A stretch of 53,156 nucleotides of DNA, from positions 1 through 53,156 of the forward strand of contig JAHLYW010000003.1 of NCBI GenBank assembly GCA_025128135.1. Reading direction: 5' to 3'. Under the pieces are notes generated by a model. The model saw only the letters and a list, made by a program, of their open reading frames with translations. It searched no databases and had not been told where the DNA came from. How positions within the stretch are numbered: the stretch's first letter is position 1; every line of letters begins with the position of its first letter. Below are positions 1 to 9,254 of the stretch, in pieces. A program made the position numbers and the translations under genes. The DNA comes from Synechococcus sp. CS-1325. GTDB lineage: Bacteria; Cyanobacteriota; Cyanobacteriia; PCC-6307; Cyanobiaceae.

Positions 1-135
1 CAGTGCCAGGTAGGCGGTGGGGAACAGCAGCAGACCGGACCAGCCGACAAAAACGAAGCGGTCACGCTTGAGCCAGTCGTCGAGGACATCGAACCATCCC
101 CGTGTGGCAGGCGCGCGCCCTAGGGCAATCGTCAT
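1..135 (-). CDS. psbD: Photosystem II D2 protein, 5' end only
   Basis: The gene reads leftward off the window edge, so only the first 45 codons are present. They begin [20 protein letters not shown] and continue through the first hydrophobic stretch ([19 protein letters not shown]), which is the highly conserved D2 N-terminus. D2 pairs with D1 in the photosystem II reaction centre of the thylakoid membrane and binds chlorophyll, pheophytin and plastoquinone. The ATG at 135 is the family's usual start. It is divergent from the UPF0367 gene at 318. The identification is secure; intactness of the rest cannot be judged. Confidence 0.96.
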   Translation of the reverse strand, partial: MTIALGRAPATRGWFDVLDDWLKRDRFVFVGWSGLLLFPTAYLAL

Positions 136-317
136 GGGTGCTTCATGAAGCTTTACATCACCAGGTTAGGTGGATGGATGCGGTCACTGCGGCCCGGCAG
201 CTTCCTCCCGCCGAACCGGACCCGCCTCGGCGCGCTGCCCCGCCATTCGCCAGAGTGAACCCTGGCCTTTCCCTTCAAGCTGTGTACGTCGTCGAGCTCT
301 CTCTCAAGCTCAGCCCC
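136..317. promoter_or_regulatory. Divergent intergenic region psbD / UPF0367
   Basis: These 182 bp separate the divergent starts of psbD (leftward) and the UPF0367 gene (rightward), so both promoters should lie here. No reading frame with convincing family similarity occupies it. A TTTACATC stretch at about 152-159 resembles one half of the HLR1 element bound by RpaB, but no second half-site follows at the right spacing, so I do not call it. The assignment is from gene arrangement only. Confidence 0.45.
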
Positions 318-548
318 ATGCCCGTTTCGGTGCAGCGCAAGGAGCTGGGCGACGCCCAGGCCCTCTACGACCGGATCAAGAACGCCCTGGAGAGCGGCCA
401 ACCCCGGGTGATCGAGCTCACCTGTGAGAAGGCCGAGGAAAAACGGGTCAGCCTGCTGAGCAGTGAACTGGTGGCCCTGCAGATCTACGAAAAATCGGCG
501 GCCGGTGGTGGAGGCAGCAAGCGGCCTGGCTTCTCCTTCGATACCTGA
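318..548 (+). CDS. UPF0367 family conserved cyanobacterial protein
   Basis: A 76-residue protein starting [20 protein letters not shown] and ending in a glycine-rich tail ([14 protein letters not shown]). The sequence matches the UPF0367 family, found in cyanobacteria and some plastids, whose function is not known. The ATG at 318 is chosen because the family starts this way; the longer open frame upstream runs into the psbD promoter region. It lies 3 bp upstream of the ABC ATPase and is probably co-transcribed with it. There is no signal peptide or membrane segment, so it should be soluble and cytoplasmic. Confidence 0.85.
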   Translation: MPVSVQRKELGDAQALYDRIKNALESGQPRVIELTCEKAEEKRVSLLSSELVALQIYEKSAAGGGGSKRPGFSFDT

Positions 549-551
549 CCC

Positions 552-1241
552 TTGACCAGCCCTTTGGTGGTGGAGCAACTCGGCTTCACCTGGCCCTCCG
601 GCAGCCTGGCCCTTGATCAGTGCAGCTTCCGCCTGCCGGAGCCAGGGCTGTGGATGCTGGTGGGCGGCAACGGCAGCGGCAAAAGCACTCTGCTGCGGCT
701 GATCGCCGGCCTGCTTGAGCCGCAGCGGGGCCGGATCGACTGCTTGCACAGAACCGCCCTGGTGTTCCAGAACCCCGACCACCAACTCCTGCTGCCCAGC
801 TGCGGCACCGATCTTCAGCTCTCCCTTCCCGAAGGACTCGATCGGGCCCAGCGGCAGGCCAGGGTTGAGGCGGCCCTGATTCAGGTGGGGCTCGGTGGCT
901 TCGAGCAACGCCCGATCCACACCCTCAGCGGTGGCCAGAAACAGCGGCTGGCGATTGCCGGTGCCCTGGCCAGCGAGGCCGGCCTGCTGCTGCTGGATGA
1001 GCCCACCGCCCTGCTGGATCCCATCAGCCAGCAGGAGGTGCTCGGCCTGATCAGGCAGCTCTGCAGCCGCCGTGAGAGCCCCCTGGCCGCGCTCTGGATC
1101 ACCCACAGGCTCGAAGAGCTCGACAGCTGCCACGCTGCCGCCCAGATGGAGAGGGGAGGCCTGGGACCCTGGCAAGAGGGGAGGCGATTGCGGGAGCACC
1201 TGGAGCGGAGCCTTCCCCCCCTTGCCGGGCGGCAAGGCTGA
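552..1241 (+). CDS. ABC transporter ATP-binding protein (CbiO-like)
   Basis: A 229-residue single nucleotide-binding domain. The Walker A motif GGNGSGKST is near residues 38-46, the Q-loop region reads LVFQNPDHQLL, the signature is LSGGQKQR, and Walker B plus D-loop read LLLLDEPTALLD, followed by the switch histidine in WITHR. All catalytic elements look intact. The QNPDHQLL stretch resembles ECF/CbiO-type energising subunits. No permease or substrate-binding gene is adjacent, so the partner must be elsewhere and the substrate is unknown. The start is a TTG at 552, three bases after the UPF0367 stop; a GTG a few codons in is an alternative. Confidence 0.85.
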   Translation: MTSPLVVEQLGFTWPSGSLALDQCSFRLPEPGLWMLVGGNGSGKSTLLRLIAGLLEPQRGRIDCLHRTALVFQNPDHQLLLPSCGTDLQLSLPEGLDRAQRQARVEAALIQVGLGGFEQRPIHTLSGGQKQRLAIAGALASEAGLLLLDEPTALLDPISQQEVLGLIRQLCSRRESPLAALWITHRLEELDSCHAAAQMERGGLGPWQEGRRLREHLERSLPPLAGRQG

Positions 1242-1264
1242 GGGGTAGGTTCACGAAGCCACAA

Positions 1265-1336
1265 TCCTCGGTAGCTCAGTGGTAGAGCGGTCGGCTGTTA
1301 ACCGATTGGTCGCAGGTTCGAATCCCGCCCGGGGAG
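1265..1336 (+). tRNA. trnN: tRNA-Asn (anticodon GTT)
   Basis: A 72-nt cloverleaf folds by eye. The acceptor stem TCCTCGG pairs with CCGGGGA, the D-arm contains TAGCTCAGTGGTAGA, the anticodon loop is CTGTTAA with GTT at 1297-1299, and the T-arm contains GGTTCGAATCC. The discriminator base is G1336, followed directly by TTTT, so the 3' CCA is not encoded and must be added by the CCA enzyme (a cca gene is present at 14752-15993). It stands alone between the ABC ATPase and rpaA on the same strand. Confidence 0.97.
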
Positions 1337-1531
1337 TTTTCCGCTCAAGCCCATCGCCGCTGTAACTGGGGTTCCACGCCCCCTGAAACGCCTCCAAGCC
1401 TGGTCCTGACAGGGGCCGAAAGAAAAGGAAGACTTAAGATTTCAGGGTTCACGTTCCGGCTGTCTCCGCCGTTGCTCCGGGCCCTGGCCTGGGGCACTCC
1501 TGGCCTGCCCAGGCGGCCCCGATCCGGCTCG

Positions 1532-1586
1532 GAGCTGGTCACGAGCTGGTCACGAGCTGGCTCAGAGCTGGCTCAGAGCTGGCTCA
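1532..1586. repeat. Five tandem 11-bp direct repeats upstream of rpaA
   Basis: Five head-to-tail units of exactly 11 bp: GAGCTGGTCAC at 1532 and 1543, then GAGCTGGCTCA at 1554, 1565 and 1576. They end 22 bp before the rpaA start codon. OmpR/PhoB-class regulators, to which RpaA belongs, classically bind direct repeats spaced by about one helical turn (11 bp in the PhoB box). The array could therefore be an autoregulatory operator, but simple slippage of a GAGCTGG unit would look the same. The unit does not match a cyanobacterial Pho box or an HLR1 element I know. Confidence 0.9.
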
Positions 1587-1608
1587 GCAGTACGGAACCC
1601 ATTGGGCG

Positions 1609-2388
<780 letters not shown>

Positions 2389-3329
2389 GCTCCAGCAAGG
2401 CCACCTCCCAGGCCAGCCGGGGTTGAACAAAGCCCTTCAACTGACCGCGCAACCGCTCGATCCGGGCTTGATCCCAGGGCCGCAGAGTGCTGCGCCAGAG
2501 CTGCCACTGCCACCAGTCGAGCAACCAGAGTTGCTGCTCAAGGTCGAGGGCTTCACAGAGATCGCGGGCCAGGGCGAGCGCCTCGATCGGCAGGCGGTCG
2601 CCGGCAAGCAGCCGCCCGGCCAGCTCCTCGGGCAGCGCCCGCCACTGCTGACGATGAAGCAACAGGGCGCCCGGGGATCCTGCCGCCAGCTCCAGCAAGG
2701 CCGCCGGGTCTGTTGAGGCTGGAACGGCTGCCGCTTCAACGCCAGGATCCAACCGGCTCAGCACCTGGACCATCGCCCCGGCATCCAGCCGGCCGAAGGG
2801 GATCAGCTGGCAGCGGGAGCGAATCGTGCTCAACAGCCTCTCCGGCGCGGACGTGAGCAGGATCAGCAGCCCATCACCCGGCTCCTCCAGGGTCTTGAGC
2901 AGGGCGTTGGCCGCCCCTTCAGCCATCGCCTCCACAGCCTCGATCACCACCAGGCAGCGGCCGGCCTCGAGGGGACGACGGGCCAGGAAGCGGCTGACGG
3001 CACGCACCTGCTCCAGGCGCAACTGGGGCAGCGCCCGCTTCGTGACGCCGAGCTCGTCGGCCTGGGAGGTCGTGAGCAGCTGACCCTGATGTAGGTGAGT
3101 GGGCTCCAACCAGAGCAGATCGGGGTGGTTTCCCTCCAGCAGTCGCCGCCGCACGGCGGGCGATCCCTCCAGGCCGACCAGCACACCCTCAAGGAAACGC
3201 AACGCCGCCAGACGCCGACCGACCCCATCCGGGCCGGCGAACAGATAGGCAGGAGCCAGCCGCTGGAGCACGAGGCTTGCCTGAAGCAGGCCCACGGCCC
3301 GGGGTTGGCCAATCAGGTCGGCGAACAGC

Positions 3330-3998
3330 TCAGCCATCGCCGGGGTCCCCGAGCCAGCGGCGGATGGCGGAGCGAATCGACAGGGCCACCGCTGACGAGG
3401 GCGGCGCGGCATCGATCCGCTCCCAGCCGCGCTCACGGGCAAGCGTGGCAAAGCCATCGCGAACCCGCTCCAGCAGGGCGACTCCACCGGCCTCGATCCG
3501 ATCGGCGGGTCGATCGCCACGCCGCTGCAGCGAAAGCTCCAGGGGTAGATCGAGCCACAGGGTGAGATCGGCCTCCAGGCCAGCTGTGGCAATCGATTCC
3601 AAGCCGGCGATCAGCTCCAGATCGAGGCCGCGGCCGTAGCCCTGATAGGCGACGGTCGAACCGCAGAACCGGTCGCTCACCACCCAGTCACCCGCGGCGA
3701 GGGCGGGCTGGAGGATCTCCTGCACATGCTGGGCCCGATCCGCCGCGTAGAGGAGCAACTCAGCGGTGGGGCAGGGTGCGGAGTGGGGCGGCGGATCGAG
3801 CAGCAGCGCCCGCAAGGCCAGGCCGAGGGCCGTGCCCCCGGGCTCACGGCTGATCACCAGCCTGGCTCCTTCAGGCATCAGGCCACTGGCTGGGAGCCAG
3901 CGGCGCAGCTGCTGCAGCTGGGTGGTCTTGCCACAGCCATCGATGCCTTCCAGCACAAGGAACCTGCCTGGAGCTGAACCGGGGTCAGGGGCGGCCAT
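3330..3998 (-). CDS. tmk: Thymidylate kinase
   Basis: A 222-residue enzyme that phosphorylates dTMP to dTDP for DNA synthesis. The P-loop is LEGIDGCGKTTQL near residues 13-25, the DR[FY] motif is DRFCGSTVAYQGYGRG, and LWLDLPLELSLQRR precedes the lid region, all typical of the family. The start chosen is ATG 3998, which lies inside the copper-ATPase stop region (14-bp overlap); an ATG five codons upstream at 4013 is an alternative. The overlap suggests translational coupling with the upstream ATPase. It lies between the ATPase and holB, so one of the three operon genes is transport and two are DNA metabolism. Confidence 0.92.
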   Translation of the reverse strand: MAAPDPGSAPGRFLVLEGIDGCGKTTQLQQLRRWLPASGLMPEGARLVISREPGGTALGLALRALLLDPPPHSAPCPTAELLLYAADRAQHVQEILQPALAAGDWVVSDRFCGSTVAYQGYGRGLDLELIAGLESIATAGLEADLTLWLDLPLELSLQRRGDRPADRIEAGGVALLERVRDGFATLARERGWERIDAAPPSSAVALSIRSAIRRWLGDPGDG

Positions 3999-6345
3999 GC
4001 AGCGAAAGCGCATTCACCACCACGGTGATCGAGCTGGCGGCCATCAGCAGGGCGGCCAGAGGAGGGGACAGAAGCAGGCCGAAGCCCGGCAGCAGCAGGC
4101 CCGCCGCGACCGGCAGCATCACTAGGTTGTAACCGAAGGCCCAGGCCAGGTTCTGTCGCACCTTGGCCATGGTGCGACGGGCCAGAAGCAGGGCCTCCGC
4201 CACGGCCTCAAGGCGATCGCCGAGGATGACCAGGTCGGCCGTGTCCTGGGCAATCTGGGTGCCCGTCCCGATCGCGATTCCGAGGTCGGCCGCCGCCAGG
4301 GCAGGGGCGTCATTGATGCCATCGCCCACCATGGCCACCGGCCCCTGTTGGCGCTGGTGCAGGATCTGCGCCAGCTTCTGCTCCGGACGAAGCTCCCAGG
4401 CCAGGGATCCAGGCTCCAGTCCCAGCTCCGCGCCGAGGCGCAGCACCGCCTGGCGCCGATCACCGCTCAGGACACCCAGGCTGAGGCCGTTCCGTTTCAG
4501 GGTCTCCAGTGCTTTGGAGGCATCGGGGCGGGGTTGGTCCTGCACCGCTACCAGGCCAAGCAGGGCGTCACCGGCGGCCACCGCCATCACCGTTGCGCCA
4601 TCGGCTTCCAGCGCCGCCAGCCTGGCCGCCAGTGCCTGGCCTGCCTGCAGACCGAGCTGGGCCAGCCAGTCGGGCCGGCCCACCCTGCAGACCCCCAGCT
4701 CACCGGCCACCTCCCCCTCAACGCCAGCGCCGGCGAAGGTGGTGCTGTTGGCCACTTCCCGCAACGAAAGCTCGCGGAGCTGGGCCTCCTGAAGCAGGGC
4801 ATGGCCGAGCGGATGGCGCGTCTGCTGCTCAAGGCTGGCGGCCACACGGATCAGCCGCTCAGTGCCGCCCACCTCGACCGGCTCGATCGCCGTCACCAGG
4901 GGACGTCCCAGGGTGAGGGTGCCGGTCTTGTCGAACAAAACGGCCCTGAGGCTGGCGGCCATCTCGATCGCATCGCCGCCACGGAACAGCAGACCGGAGC
5001 GTGCCGCCAGGCCCGAGCCCACCGTGATGGCGGTGGGGGTGGCCAGGCCCAACGCGCAGGGACAGGCCACCACCAGCACGGAGATCGCCAGTTGCAAAGC
5101 CAGGGAAAACGGCGTGCCTGTTGCTGCGCCCAGCACACCTTGCAGACCGCCGTGGCCGGCCATCGCGCCGTGGCGATCGCTTGCGGCCAGCAGCACCTGG
5201 GGCCAGAGCAGCGTTCCCCACTGCCACCAGAACAGGAACGTGCCAAGAGCCAGGACCAGAACAGCCAGACAGAAACGGCCGGCGATCCGATCGGCCAGGC
5301 CCTGGATCGGCGCCTTGCGGGCCTGGGCCTGCTCGACCAGATCGATGATGCGGGCCAGCGCGGTCGCCGCGCCGGCCCGGCGCACCTCCAGCACCAGGGG
5401 GGCCTGCAGGTTCAGCATGCCGGCCTCCAGCTCGGTGCCGGGCCCGGCTTCCAACGGCAGGGATTCGCCGCTGAAGCTCGAAACGTCCACAGCAGAGCAG
5501 CCCTCAAGCACAACCCCATCGACGGGAATGCGGTCACCGGGCAGCAGGCGCAGCCTGTCACCCGGCCGCAAGCCGCCGATCCTCACCTGGCGAGGCGGGT
5601 CATCTCCCAGCAGCAACAGGGCCGTATCCGGTTGCAGTTCGGCGAGCTGCTCAAGCGCCCGCCCCGTTCGGTTGCGGGCCCGCTCCTCCAGGAAGCGCCC
5701 CAGCAGCACGAACCCGAGCAGCATCACAGGCTCGTTGAAAAAACAGGGCCAGCCCGAACGGGGCCAGAGGAAAGCCACCAGACTGGCCAGATAGGCACTG
5801 CCCATCCCCAGACCCACCAGGGTGTCCATGCCGGGAACCCCATGCCAGGCCTGGCTGGCGCCGCGCACCAGGATCGAACGGCCTGGGCCTAGCAGTGCCA
5901 TGGTGGCCAGCAGGGCATGGAAGCCGAGGGCACCCAGGGGCGAAGGGGGCAGGCTGCCGGCCATGGTGAGATGGCCGAGCACCGAAACCAGCAGCAGGAC
6001 CAGGGCCACCACCAGCTGGCGCCAGTCCTGCCACCAGCGGTGGTCGTCCTGTCGCTCGGAGCGGCTGCGAGGCGGGATGCCTGGGTCGCGGGGCTGGGCA
6101 CCGAATCCGAGCGACTGGAGGCTGGCGATCAGGTCCGGCACGGGATCGCCGGCCTGATCAGCCTCCAGCTCCACCCAGGCGGTGCGGGTGAGCAGGTTGA
6201 CGCTGGCCTGCCGGACGCCGGGCTGCTCCAGGAGCCGTTGCTCCACGGCCCGTACGCAGCCGCCGCATTTCAGTCCCTCCAGGTCGAGCAGCAGAGGTTC
6301 CAACAGGAGCGTGCTCTGCGGGGATGGGGCAGGAGGAGAGATCAC
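3985..6345 (-). CDS. Copper-transporting P1B-type ATPase (CtaA/PacS type)
   Basis: A roughly 786-residue heavy-metal pump. An N-terminal HMA domain carries the metal site GLKCGGC. The sixth transmembrane helix has CPC (VVACPCALGLATPTAI), the phosphorylation site is DKTGTLT, and the hinge is GDGINDAPALAAADLG. The last two helices contain GYNLVMLPVAAG and MAASSITVVVNALSL, the YN/MxxSS signature of Cu(I) pumps. Cyanobacteria use such pumps to supply copper to plastocyanin and cytochrome oxidase. Whether this is the plasma-membrane (CtaA) or thylakoid (PacS) form cannot be decided. The start is taken as GTG 6345; TTG 6366 is possible. It is divergent from ycf3. Confidence 0.92.
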   Translation of the reverse strand: MISPPAPSPQSTLLLEPLLLDLEGLKCGGCVRAVEQRLLEQPGVRQASVNLLTRTAWVELEADQAGDPVPDLIASLQSLGFGAQPRDPGIPPRSRSERQDDHRWWQDWRQLVVALVLLLVSVLGHLTMAGSLPPSPLGALGFHALLATMALLGPGRSILVRGASQAWHGVPGMDTLVGLGMGSAYLASLVAFLWPRSGWPCFFNEPVMLLGFVLLGRFLEERARNRTGRALEQLAELQPDTALLLLGDDPPRQVRIGGLRPGDRLRLLPGDRIPVDGVVLEGCSAVDVSSFSGESLPLEAGPGTELEAGMLNLQAPLVLEVRRAGAATALARIIDLVEQAQARKAPIQGLADRIAGRFCLAVLVLALGTFLFWWQWGTLLWPQVLLAASDRHGAMAGHGGLQGVLGAATGTPFSLALQLAISVLVVACPCALGLATPTAITVGSGLAARSGLLFRGGDAIEMAASLRAVLFDKTGTLTLGRPLVTAIEPVEVGGTERLIRVAASLEQQTRHPLGHALLQEAQLRELSLREVANSTTFAGAGVEGEVAGELGVCRVGRPDWLAQLGLQAGQALAARLAALEADGATVMAVAAGDALLGLVAVQDQPRPDASKALETLKRNGLSLGVLSGDRRQAVLRLGAELGLEPGSLAWELRPEQKLAQILHQRQQGPVAMVGDGINDAPALAAADLGIAIGTGTQIAQDTADLVILGDRLEAVAEALLLARRTMAKVRQNLAWAFGYNLVMLPVAAGLLLPGFGLLLSPPLAALLMAASSITVVVNALSLHGRP

Positions 6346-6444
6346 AGCCGGCGCCGAAGGGTCCAAGGCTAGGCAGTCGAGCCGGACAGGCCCCCGACGG
6401 CGGGCAACCGTCAGGATGGGATCACCGAGCCGCCGTCCGCCACC

Positions 6445-6966
6445 GTGCCCCGCAGCCAACGCAACGACAACTTCATCGACAAGAGCTTCACGGTGATGGC
6501 CGACCTGATCCTCAAGGTGTTGCCCACGAATCGACGCTCCAAGGAGGCCTTCGCCTACTACCGCGACGGCATGAGCGCCCAGGGGGACGGGGAGTACGCC
6601 GAGGCGCTGGAGAACTACGAAGAGGCGCTCAGGCTTGAGGACGACCCCAACGACCGCGCTTTCATCCTCTACAACATGGCTCTGGTGTTCACCAGCAATG
6701 GCGATCACCAGAAGGCCCTGGAGTTCTATGACCAGGTTCTCGAACTCAATGGCAACATGCCCCAGGCCCTCAACAACATGGCCGTGATCCATCACCATCT
6801 CGGCTCCCTGGCTGAGGAGCGGGGCGACACCGATGAATCGGATCGTTGCTTCTCCCGCGCTGCCGAATTCTGGGGCCGGGCGATCCGGATGGCTCCCAAC
6901 AACTACATCGAGGCCCAGAACTGGCTCAAGACCAGCGGCCGCGGTTCTGTCGACGTGTACTTCTGA
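6445..6966 (+). CDS. ycf3: Photosystem I assembly protein Ycf3
   Basis: A 173-residue TPR protein starting [20 protein letters not shown], the standard Ycf3 opening. Three TPR units follow (about 35-70, 72-106, 120-152), including [20 protein letters not shown]. Ycf3 is a thylakoid-associated chaperone needed to assemble PsaA/PsaB into photosystem I. The start is GTG 6445. It is divergent from the copper ATPase with 99 bp between the chosen starts, and it ends 24 bp before the convergent radA stop. Copper delivery and PSI assembly genes sharing a control region is suggestive but not proof of joint control. Confidence 0.96.
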   Translation: MPRSQRNDNFIDKSFTVMADLILKVLPTNRRSKEAFAYYRDGMSAQGDGEYAEALENYEEALRLEDDPNDRAFILYNMALVFTSNGDHQKALEFYDQVLELNGNMPQALNNMAVIHHHLGSLAEERGDTDESDRCFSRAAEFWGRAIRMAPNNYIEAQNWLKTSGRGSVDVYF

Positions 6967-6990
6967 GCCCAGAGCCGGCGGCTGGGGCTT

Positions 6991-8418
6991 TCAGTCGGCG
7001 GCCGGATCGACCCCCAGGGCCGCCACCAGGGCCTCGGCCACGCTGGCGGCCTCGATCACCTCAAGATCGAGATCCGCCGCCAGGGGGCTCAGGCCGCTGG
7101 CCCGGGGAATCACCGCACGACGGAAACCAAGCCTGGCGGCCTCCTGCAGGCGTAACTCCAGCTGGCCCACCGGACGCAGCTGCCCCCCCAGCCCCAGTTC
7201 CCCCACCAGAACCGTGCCCGCCGGCACGGTGAGGTCGCGGTAGCTGGCCACCACCGCCGTCGCCACGCCCAGGTCGGCGGCCGGTTCCTCCACATCGAGC
7301 CCACCGGCCACGGCGATGTAGCAATCGAAGCGGGAGAGCGGCAGGCCCATGTGCTTCTCCAGCACCGCCAGGATCTGGTGGAGGCGGTTGATGCCGATGC
7401 CGGTGGCCGTGCGGCGTGGGCTGGCATAGCTGGTGCTGCTCACCAGCGATTGCAGCTCCACCAGCAGGGGGCGGGTGCCTTCGCAGGCCACGATCGTGGC
7501 CGTGCCGGCGGCGGGGCCATCGCTGCCCAGAAAAAGCTCGCTGGGGTTGCTGACCTCGATGAGGCCCCGATCCCGCATCTCGAACACACCGAGCTCATGG
7601 GTGGCGCCGAAGCGGTTCTTGACCGCTCGCAGCAGCCGGTGGCTGGCAAAACGGTCTCCTTCGAAGGTGAGAACGGCATCCACCAGATGTTCGAGCACCT
7701 TCGGCCCGGCCAGCATTCCCTCCTTCGTGACATGCCCCACCAGCAGCAGGGCCGTGTCCTGGCGCTTGGCCAGGCGCTGCAGGGCGGCGGCGCAATCACG
7801 CACCTGGGCCACCGAGCCTGGCGCGCTGGTGAGTTCCGCATCGTGGAGAGCCTGGATGCTGTCGATGATCGCCACCGCCGGCCGCAGCAACTCCAGTTCC
7901 TGAAGCACCAGGTCGAGATCGGTTTCAGCCAGGAGTTGCAGGCAGACGGGCTCAGGGCCCTGGCCGGCGTCAGGCCCCAGCCGGCGCCAGCGCAGCTTCA
8001 CCTGCTGGGCCGATTCCTCGGCGCTCACATAGAGCACCGAGCAGCTGCGGGCCATCACCTGGGCGGCCTGAAGCAGCAGCGTTGACTTGCCGATGCCGGG
8101 GTCACCTCCGACCAGCACCAGCGACCCGGGCACCAGCCCACCCCCCAGGACCCGATCCAGTTCCTCGAAGCCGCTGGCCAGCCGCGCCAGGGGACGCTCT
8201 CCCACCGCCTGGATCGGCTGGGAGCGCCGCGGCCGGGGCTCCCCAGGCAGGGGAGCGGCGGCCAGGGAACCCGCCGACCGGCGGCGGCGACCTTCGGTGG
8301 CAGGGCTGAGCTGCTCGACCAGGGTGTTCCAGCCACCACAGCCGGGGCAACGGCCCAGGAACTGGCGCGCCTGGGCTCCGCAGCTCTGGCAGACGTAGGA
8401 AACGGGGGAGCGTGCCAA
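6991..8418 (-). CDS. radA: DNA repair protein RadA (Sms)
   Basis: A protein of about 475 residues. An N-terminal C4 zinc finger (YVCQSCG...GRCPGCGGWNT) is followed by a RecA-like core with Walker A GGDPGIGKST, the RadA-specific KNRFG motif, and a C-terminal Lon-protease-like domain ending near VAALGVDPAAD. RadA promotes branch migration during recombinational repair. The start is uncertain: no ATG lies close upstream of the zinc finger, and TTG 8418 giving LARSPVSYVCQSCG fits the family best. It is divergent from rpaB with 89 bp between them. Confidence 0.9.
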   Translation of the reverse strand: MARSPVSYVCQSCGAQARQFLGRCPGCGGWNTLVEQLSPATEGRRRRSAGSLAAAPLPGEPRPRRSQPIQAVGERPLARLASGFEELDRVLGGGLVPGSLVLVGGDPGIGKSTLLLQAAQVMARSCSVLYVSAEESAQQVKLRWRRLGPDAGQGPEPVCLQLLAETDLDLVLQELELLRPAVAIIDSIQALHDAELTSAPGSVAQVRDCAAALQRLAKRQDTALLLVGHVTKEGMLAGPKVLEHLVDAVLTFEGDRFASHRLLRAVKNRFGATHELGVFEMRDRGLIEVSNPSELFLGSDGPAAGTATIVACEGTRPLLVELQSLVSSTSYASPRRTATGIGINRLHQILAVLEKHMGLPLSRFDCYIAVAGGLDVEEPAADLGVATAVVASYRDLTVPAGTVLVGELGLGGQLRPVGQLELRLQEAARLGFRRAVIPRASGLSPLAADLDLEVIEAASVAEALVAALGVDPAAD

Positions 8419-8507
8419 AGCGGTGTATGAAGAATGGTGGCGTTCGATGAACCCTTGGCACTCAGGCCTTTTCAGTGGTCGGATCTGTTGTAATCCTGCC
8501 CGCCGCG

Positions 8508-9254
8508 ATGACGGCTTCCACCCCCGCCAAGGAAACGATCCTGGTCGTCGATGACGAGGCCAGCATTCGTCGGATTCTGGAAACACGGCTCTCGATGATC
8601 GGTTACCACGTGGTCACCGCCTCCGACGGCCTTGAGGCCCTTGAAGCGTTCCGGCTCTCCAGTCCCGATCTCGTCGTGCTCGACGTGATGATGCCGAAGC
8701 TCGACGGCTACGGCGTCTGTCAGGAGCTGCGCAAGGAGTCGGACGTGCCGATCGTGATGCTCACCGCCCTCGGCGATGTGGCCGACCGAATCACCGGCCT
8801 GGAGCTCGGCGCCGATGACTACGTCGTCAAACCGTTCAGCCCCAAGGAACTGGAGGCCCGGATCCGCTGCGTGCTGCGCCGCGTCGACAAGGAGCAGGTG
8901 GCGGGCATTCCCAACTCCGGCGTGATCCAGGTGAGCGATCTGCGCATCGACACCAACAAGCGGCAGGTGTACCGCGGTGATGAACGCATCCGCCTCACCG
9001 GCATGGAGTTCAGCCTGCTGGAACTGCTGGTCAGCCGTTCCGGCGAGCCGTTCAGCCGTGGCGAGATCCTCAAGGAGGTCTGGGGATACACACCGGAACG
9101 TCATGTGGACACCCGGGTGGTGGACGTCCACATCTCCCGGCTGCGCTCCAAACTGGAAGATGATCCCGCCAACCCCGAGCTGATTCTCACGGCCCGGGGC
9201 ACGGGATATCTGTTCCAGCGCATCGTGGAAGCCGTTGGCAGCGAAGGACTCTGA
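8508..9254 (+). CDS. rpaB: Response regulator RpaB (OmpR family)
   Basis: A 248-residue regulator: a receiver domain with DDE at 15-17, the phosphoacceptor Asp59 in VVLDVMMPKLDG and lysine in DDYVVKPF, then a winged-helix domain with LTGMEFSLLELLVSRSGEPF and a GTGYLF end. RpaB, working with the NblS/Hik33 kinase, controls high-light genes through HLR1 elements and is essential in most cyanobacteria. ATG 8508 is preferred over the upstream start at 8475 because the domain begins MTASTPAKETILVVDDE. The 3' end overlaps the proposed plsX start by 20 bp. Confidence 0.95.
   Translation: MTASTPAKETILVVDDEASIRRILETRLSMIGYHVVTASDGLEALEAFRLSSPDLVVLDVMMPKLDGYGVCQELRKESDVPIVMLTALGDVADRITGLELGADDYVVKPFSPKELEARIRCVLRRVDKEQVAGIPNSGVIQVSDLRIDTNKRQVYRGDERIRLTGMEFSLLELLVSRSGEPFSRGEILKEVWGYTPERHVDTRVVDVHISRLRSKLEDDPANPELILTARGTGYLFQRIVEAVGSEGL

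Noticed and set aside
136..317. HLR1-like RpaB site in the psbD promoter region
   Set aside because: Only one half-site (TTTACATC) is present; the second half at the needed spacing is missing.
1532..1586. CRISPR array
   Set aside because: Units are only 11 bp with no spacers; the same holds for the 13-bp array at 16098-16175. No cas genes are present.
4348..5892. A 514-codon plus-strand frame antisense to the copper ATPase
   Set aside because: It is rich in Gln/His/Arg without domains and lies wholly inside a well-supported gene.
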